DNA from: Methanoregulaceae archaeon
GTDB taxonomy: Archaea > Halobacteriota > Methanomicrobia > Methanomicrobiales > Methanospirillaceae
Reading direction: 5' to 3'
Length of the DNA: 16,772 nt
NCBI GenBank assembly: GCA_028679405.1
Contig: JAJRBP010000308.1
Span: 1-16,772, forward strand
In this document: in pieces, positions 15,655-16,772 of the stretch
Layout of the letters: every line of letters begins with the position of its first letter
How positions within the stretch are numbered: the stretch's first letter is position 1
Notes under the pieces: generated by a model
What the model saw: only the letters and a program-made list of their open reading frames with translations
Told to the model about the DNA's origin: nothing
Database searches by the model: none
Program-made: the position numbers and the translations under genes

Positions 15655-16308
15655 TCATAGAACCACCGCTTTAATTATTTTCACTTCCTGAACCGGCCGG
15701 TCATTTTGATCAGTTTTCACTGCTGCTATCTTGTCAACGACATCCATTCCCGCGACAACCTTCCCGAATACCGGGTGCTTGGTATCGAGGTAATTGTTGT
15801 TTACGAGATTGATGAAGAACTGGCTTCCGCCCGTGTTTGGTCCTGAATTCGCCATGGAGATGGTACCGCGGTTATTTCGGTTATGGGTAGTAAATTCATC
15901 CTTGATCGAATACCCTGGCCCACCGCGGCCGGTTCCTGTCGGATCACCGCCCTGGATCATGAAATCCTTGATCACCCGATGAAAGATTACGTCATCGTAA
16001 AAGCCCTGCCTGACAAGTTTTTCAAAATTACCTGCGGTAATCGGCATGTCCCCGGCAAGCTCAATATCGATATTTCCCAGCGTTGTTTGTAACTCAACTG
16101 TGGTCGTTCCGAGAGATGGCTGGTGAGACTCATTCTCTGCTGAATACATTTTTGTTCCTGTTATTGAGGTCGAGGGTGTTATCGAAGTCTTGCTGCCGTC
16201 GTTACTCACACAGCCACAGATCATAATGAAGCCTGTGATGAGGATCGATATCACGAGAATCGCATATCTCCTGGATTTCCAGCCGTCGATGATAAAGGAT
16301 CTCTTCAT
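15655..16308 (-). CDS. Cyclophilin-type peptidyl-prolyl isomerase, predicted lipoprotein
   Basis: A 217-residue protein: an N-terminal export signal, a linker and a cyclophilin domain. I start it at ATG 16306-16308. The N-terminus then has basic residues (KSRR, 11-14), a hydrophobic core AILVISILITGFIMI and a lipobox-like ICGC (Cys33). This is followed by a serine/threonine-rich linker (about 34-70) and the catalytic domain from about residue 71. A longer TTG-initiated frame from 16362 adds 18 polar residues before the signal and is unlikely. Active-site residues are Arg111, Phe116 and Gln119 (FHRVIKDFMIQGGDP) and Gln163 and Phe165. It probably folds proteins outside the membrane. The domain closely matches the cytosolic copy downstream, indicating duplication. 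Confidence 0.92.
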   Translation of the reverse strand: MKRSFIIDGWKSRRYAILVISILITGFIMICGCVSNDGSKTSITPSTSITGTKMYSAENESHQPSLGTTTVELQTTLGNIDIELAGDMPITAGNFEKLVRQGFYDDVIFHRVIKDFMIQGGDPTGTGRGGPGYSIKDEFTTHNRNNRGTISMANSGPNTGGSQFFINLVNNNYLDTKHPVFGKVVAGMDVVDKIAAVKTDQNDRPVQEVKIIKAVVL

Positions 16309-16331
16309 GTACTCTGTACTATTTATCAGGA

Positions 16332-16340
16332 CATTATTTG
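16332..16340 (-). promoter_or_regulatory. Weak TATA-like element before the lipoprotein cyclophilin
   Basis: CAAATAATG on the minus strand is centred about 28 bases before the chosen ATG, which would give a leaderless transcript. A second AT-rich stretch (GATAAATAG, about 16319-16327) lies too close to the ATG. The 160-base gap 16309-16468 otherwise holds only the T-tract listed next. Confidence 0.25.
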
Positions 16341-16406
16341 AGAGTTGACATTTAGTGCCCAAGGTTACTTTCGCATTGGGAAATCCCCTGCACCCCGTTC
16401 TGATTG

Positions 16407-16423
16407 AAAAACAATAAACAAAG
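16407..16423 (-). terminator. T-rich terminator after the flavodoxin-like gene
   Basis: On the minus strand the sequence after the flavodoxin-like stop contains TTTGTTTATTGTTTTT, ending in a T5 run. There is no stem before it, which is consistent with archaeal T-tract termination. Confidence 0.4.
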
Positions 16424-16468
16424 GCCGACTTGTTTCCCTATGGTGTGCCGGAACTGATATCTCTTGTC

Positions 16469-16772
16469 TTATTCGAATTCCCCTGAAATTTTCCAGGCCC
16501 ATTTACTGATTGCATCCCAGTTCCGATAATCCCCGGGGGTGACGTTTCCAAGTCTGATCATCTCCTTGTCAGGTACCGACATCATATCCGGGTTGACTTT
16601 CCCCGCGAAGAGTCCTACATCGACGGGTTTGATATAATTGCGGACGACATGAAGTGCAAACTGTGCATTCTGAATATGCTCCGGGATCTGGTCCTTCAGA
16701 GAATATGCTACAAGGAATACCGCAACCGGTATCACTTTTAGTCCAGATTGCTGCTCAATTATGAACGTGACC
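16469..16772 (-). CDS. Flavodoxin-domain protein, C-terminal part (5' end outside window)
   Basis: The frame is open from the window edge (16771 inward) to the stop at 16469-16471, giving about 100 residues. It begins VTFIIEQQSGLKVIPVAVFLVAYSLKD, which reads as a flavodoxin-fold core beta strand and following helix. KPVDVGLFAGKVNP and DYRNWDAISKWAWKI follow and are typical of the flavodoxin-domain proteins related to protoporphyrinogen oxidase HemG that are common in methanogens. The FMN phosphate-binding loop would be in the missing N-terminal part. A GTG at 16733-16735 could be mistaken for a start, but the frame continues upstream without a stop and a flavodoxin needs the missing half. Likely role: FMN-dependent electron transfer; the partner is unknown. 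Confidence 0.75.
   Translation of the reverse strand, partial: VTFIIEQQSGLKVIPVAVFLVAYSLKDQIPEHIQNAQFALHVVRNYIKPVDVGLFAGKVNPDMMSVPDKEMIRLGNVTPGDYRNWDAISKWAWKISGEFE

Overview
The window looks like chromosomal sequence from a methanogenic euryarchaeon, most likely of the Methanomicrobia (a Methanomicrobiales-type genome is my best guess). It carries an archaeal phosphoseryl-tRNA synthetase (sepS), archaeal release factor aRF1, archaeal EF-2 with the diphthamide site, archaeal-type TYW1, and the preQ0 genes that feed archaeosine. Promoters look archaeal (TATA elements, leaderless starts) and terminators are plain T-tracts. SepRS is known mainly from methanogens and close relatives such as Archaeoglobus, which narrows the assignment. 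The lineage call rests on gene content only.

Layout. Positions 1-1252 (plus strand) hold the C-terminal end of a cupin-fold protein and an RMD1/YagE (DUF155) membrane-anchored protein. Positions 1289-9782 (minus strand) form one compact run of nine genes, transcribed as queD, queE, queC, a Nudix hydrolase, an alpha/beta-hydrolase lipoprotein, prf1 (aRF1), argS, twy1, sepS. Most junctions overlap or abut (ATGA, TAATG, TAGATG, a 1-base gap and a 23-base overlap); the largest gap is 24 bases. Divergently, 9927-13164 (plus) carries the ribosomal str-type operon rps12, rps7, fusA, followed by T-tracts, with no tuf or rps10 after it. Positions 13255-14911 (plus) hold a 69-aa YwbE/DUF2196 protein, a 90-aa two-helix membrane protein and an unassigned class I methyltransferase. 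Positions 15007-16772 (minus) hold two tandem cyclophilin paralogues, one cytosolic and one predicted lipoprotein, and the C-terminal part of a flavodoxin-like protein cut by the window edge.

Functionally the nine-gene run is a decoding module. QueD, QueE and QueC make preQ0 for archaeosine at tRNA position 15. Twy1 makes the tricyclic wyosine base at position 37 of tRNA-Phe. ArgRS and SepRS charge tRNA-Arg and tRNA-Cys, and aRF1 terminates translation. It lies back to back with S12, S7 and EF-2 across a 144-base divergent promoter region, so translation genes occupy about 12 kb. The two genes that do not obviously belong, the Nudix hydrolase and the lipoprotein hydrolase, sit in the middle of the run. 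No mobile element, CRISPR array, tRNA or rRNA gene was seen, and I found no wholly new multi-gene system. No stretch above 300 bases lacks a gene.
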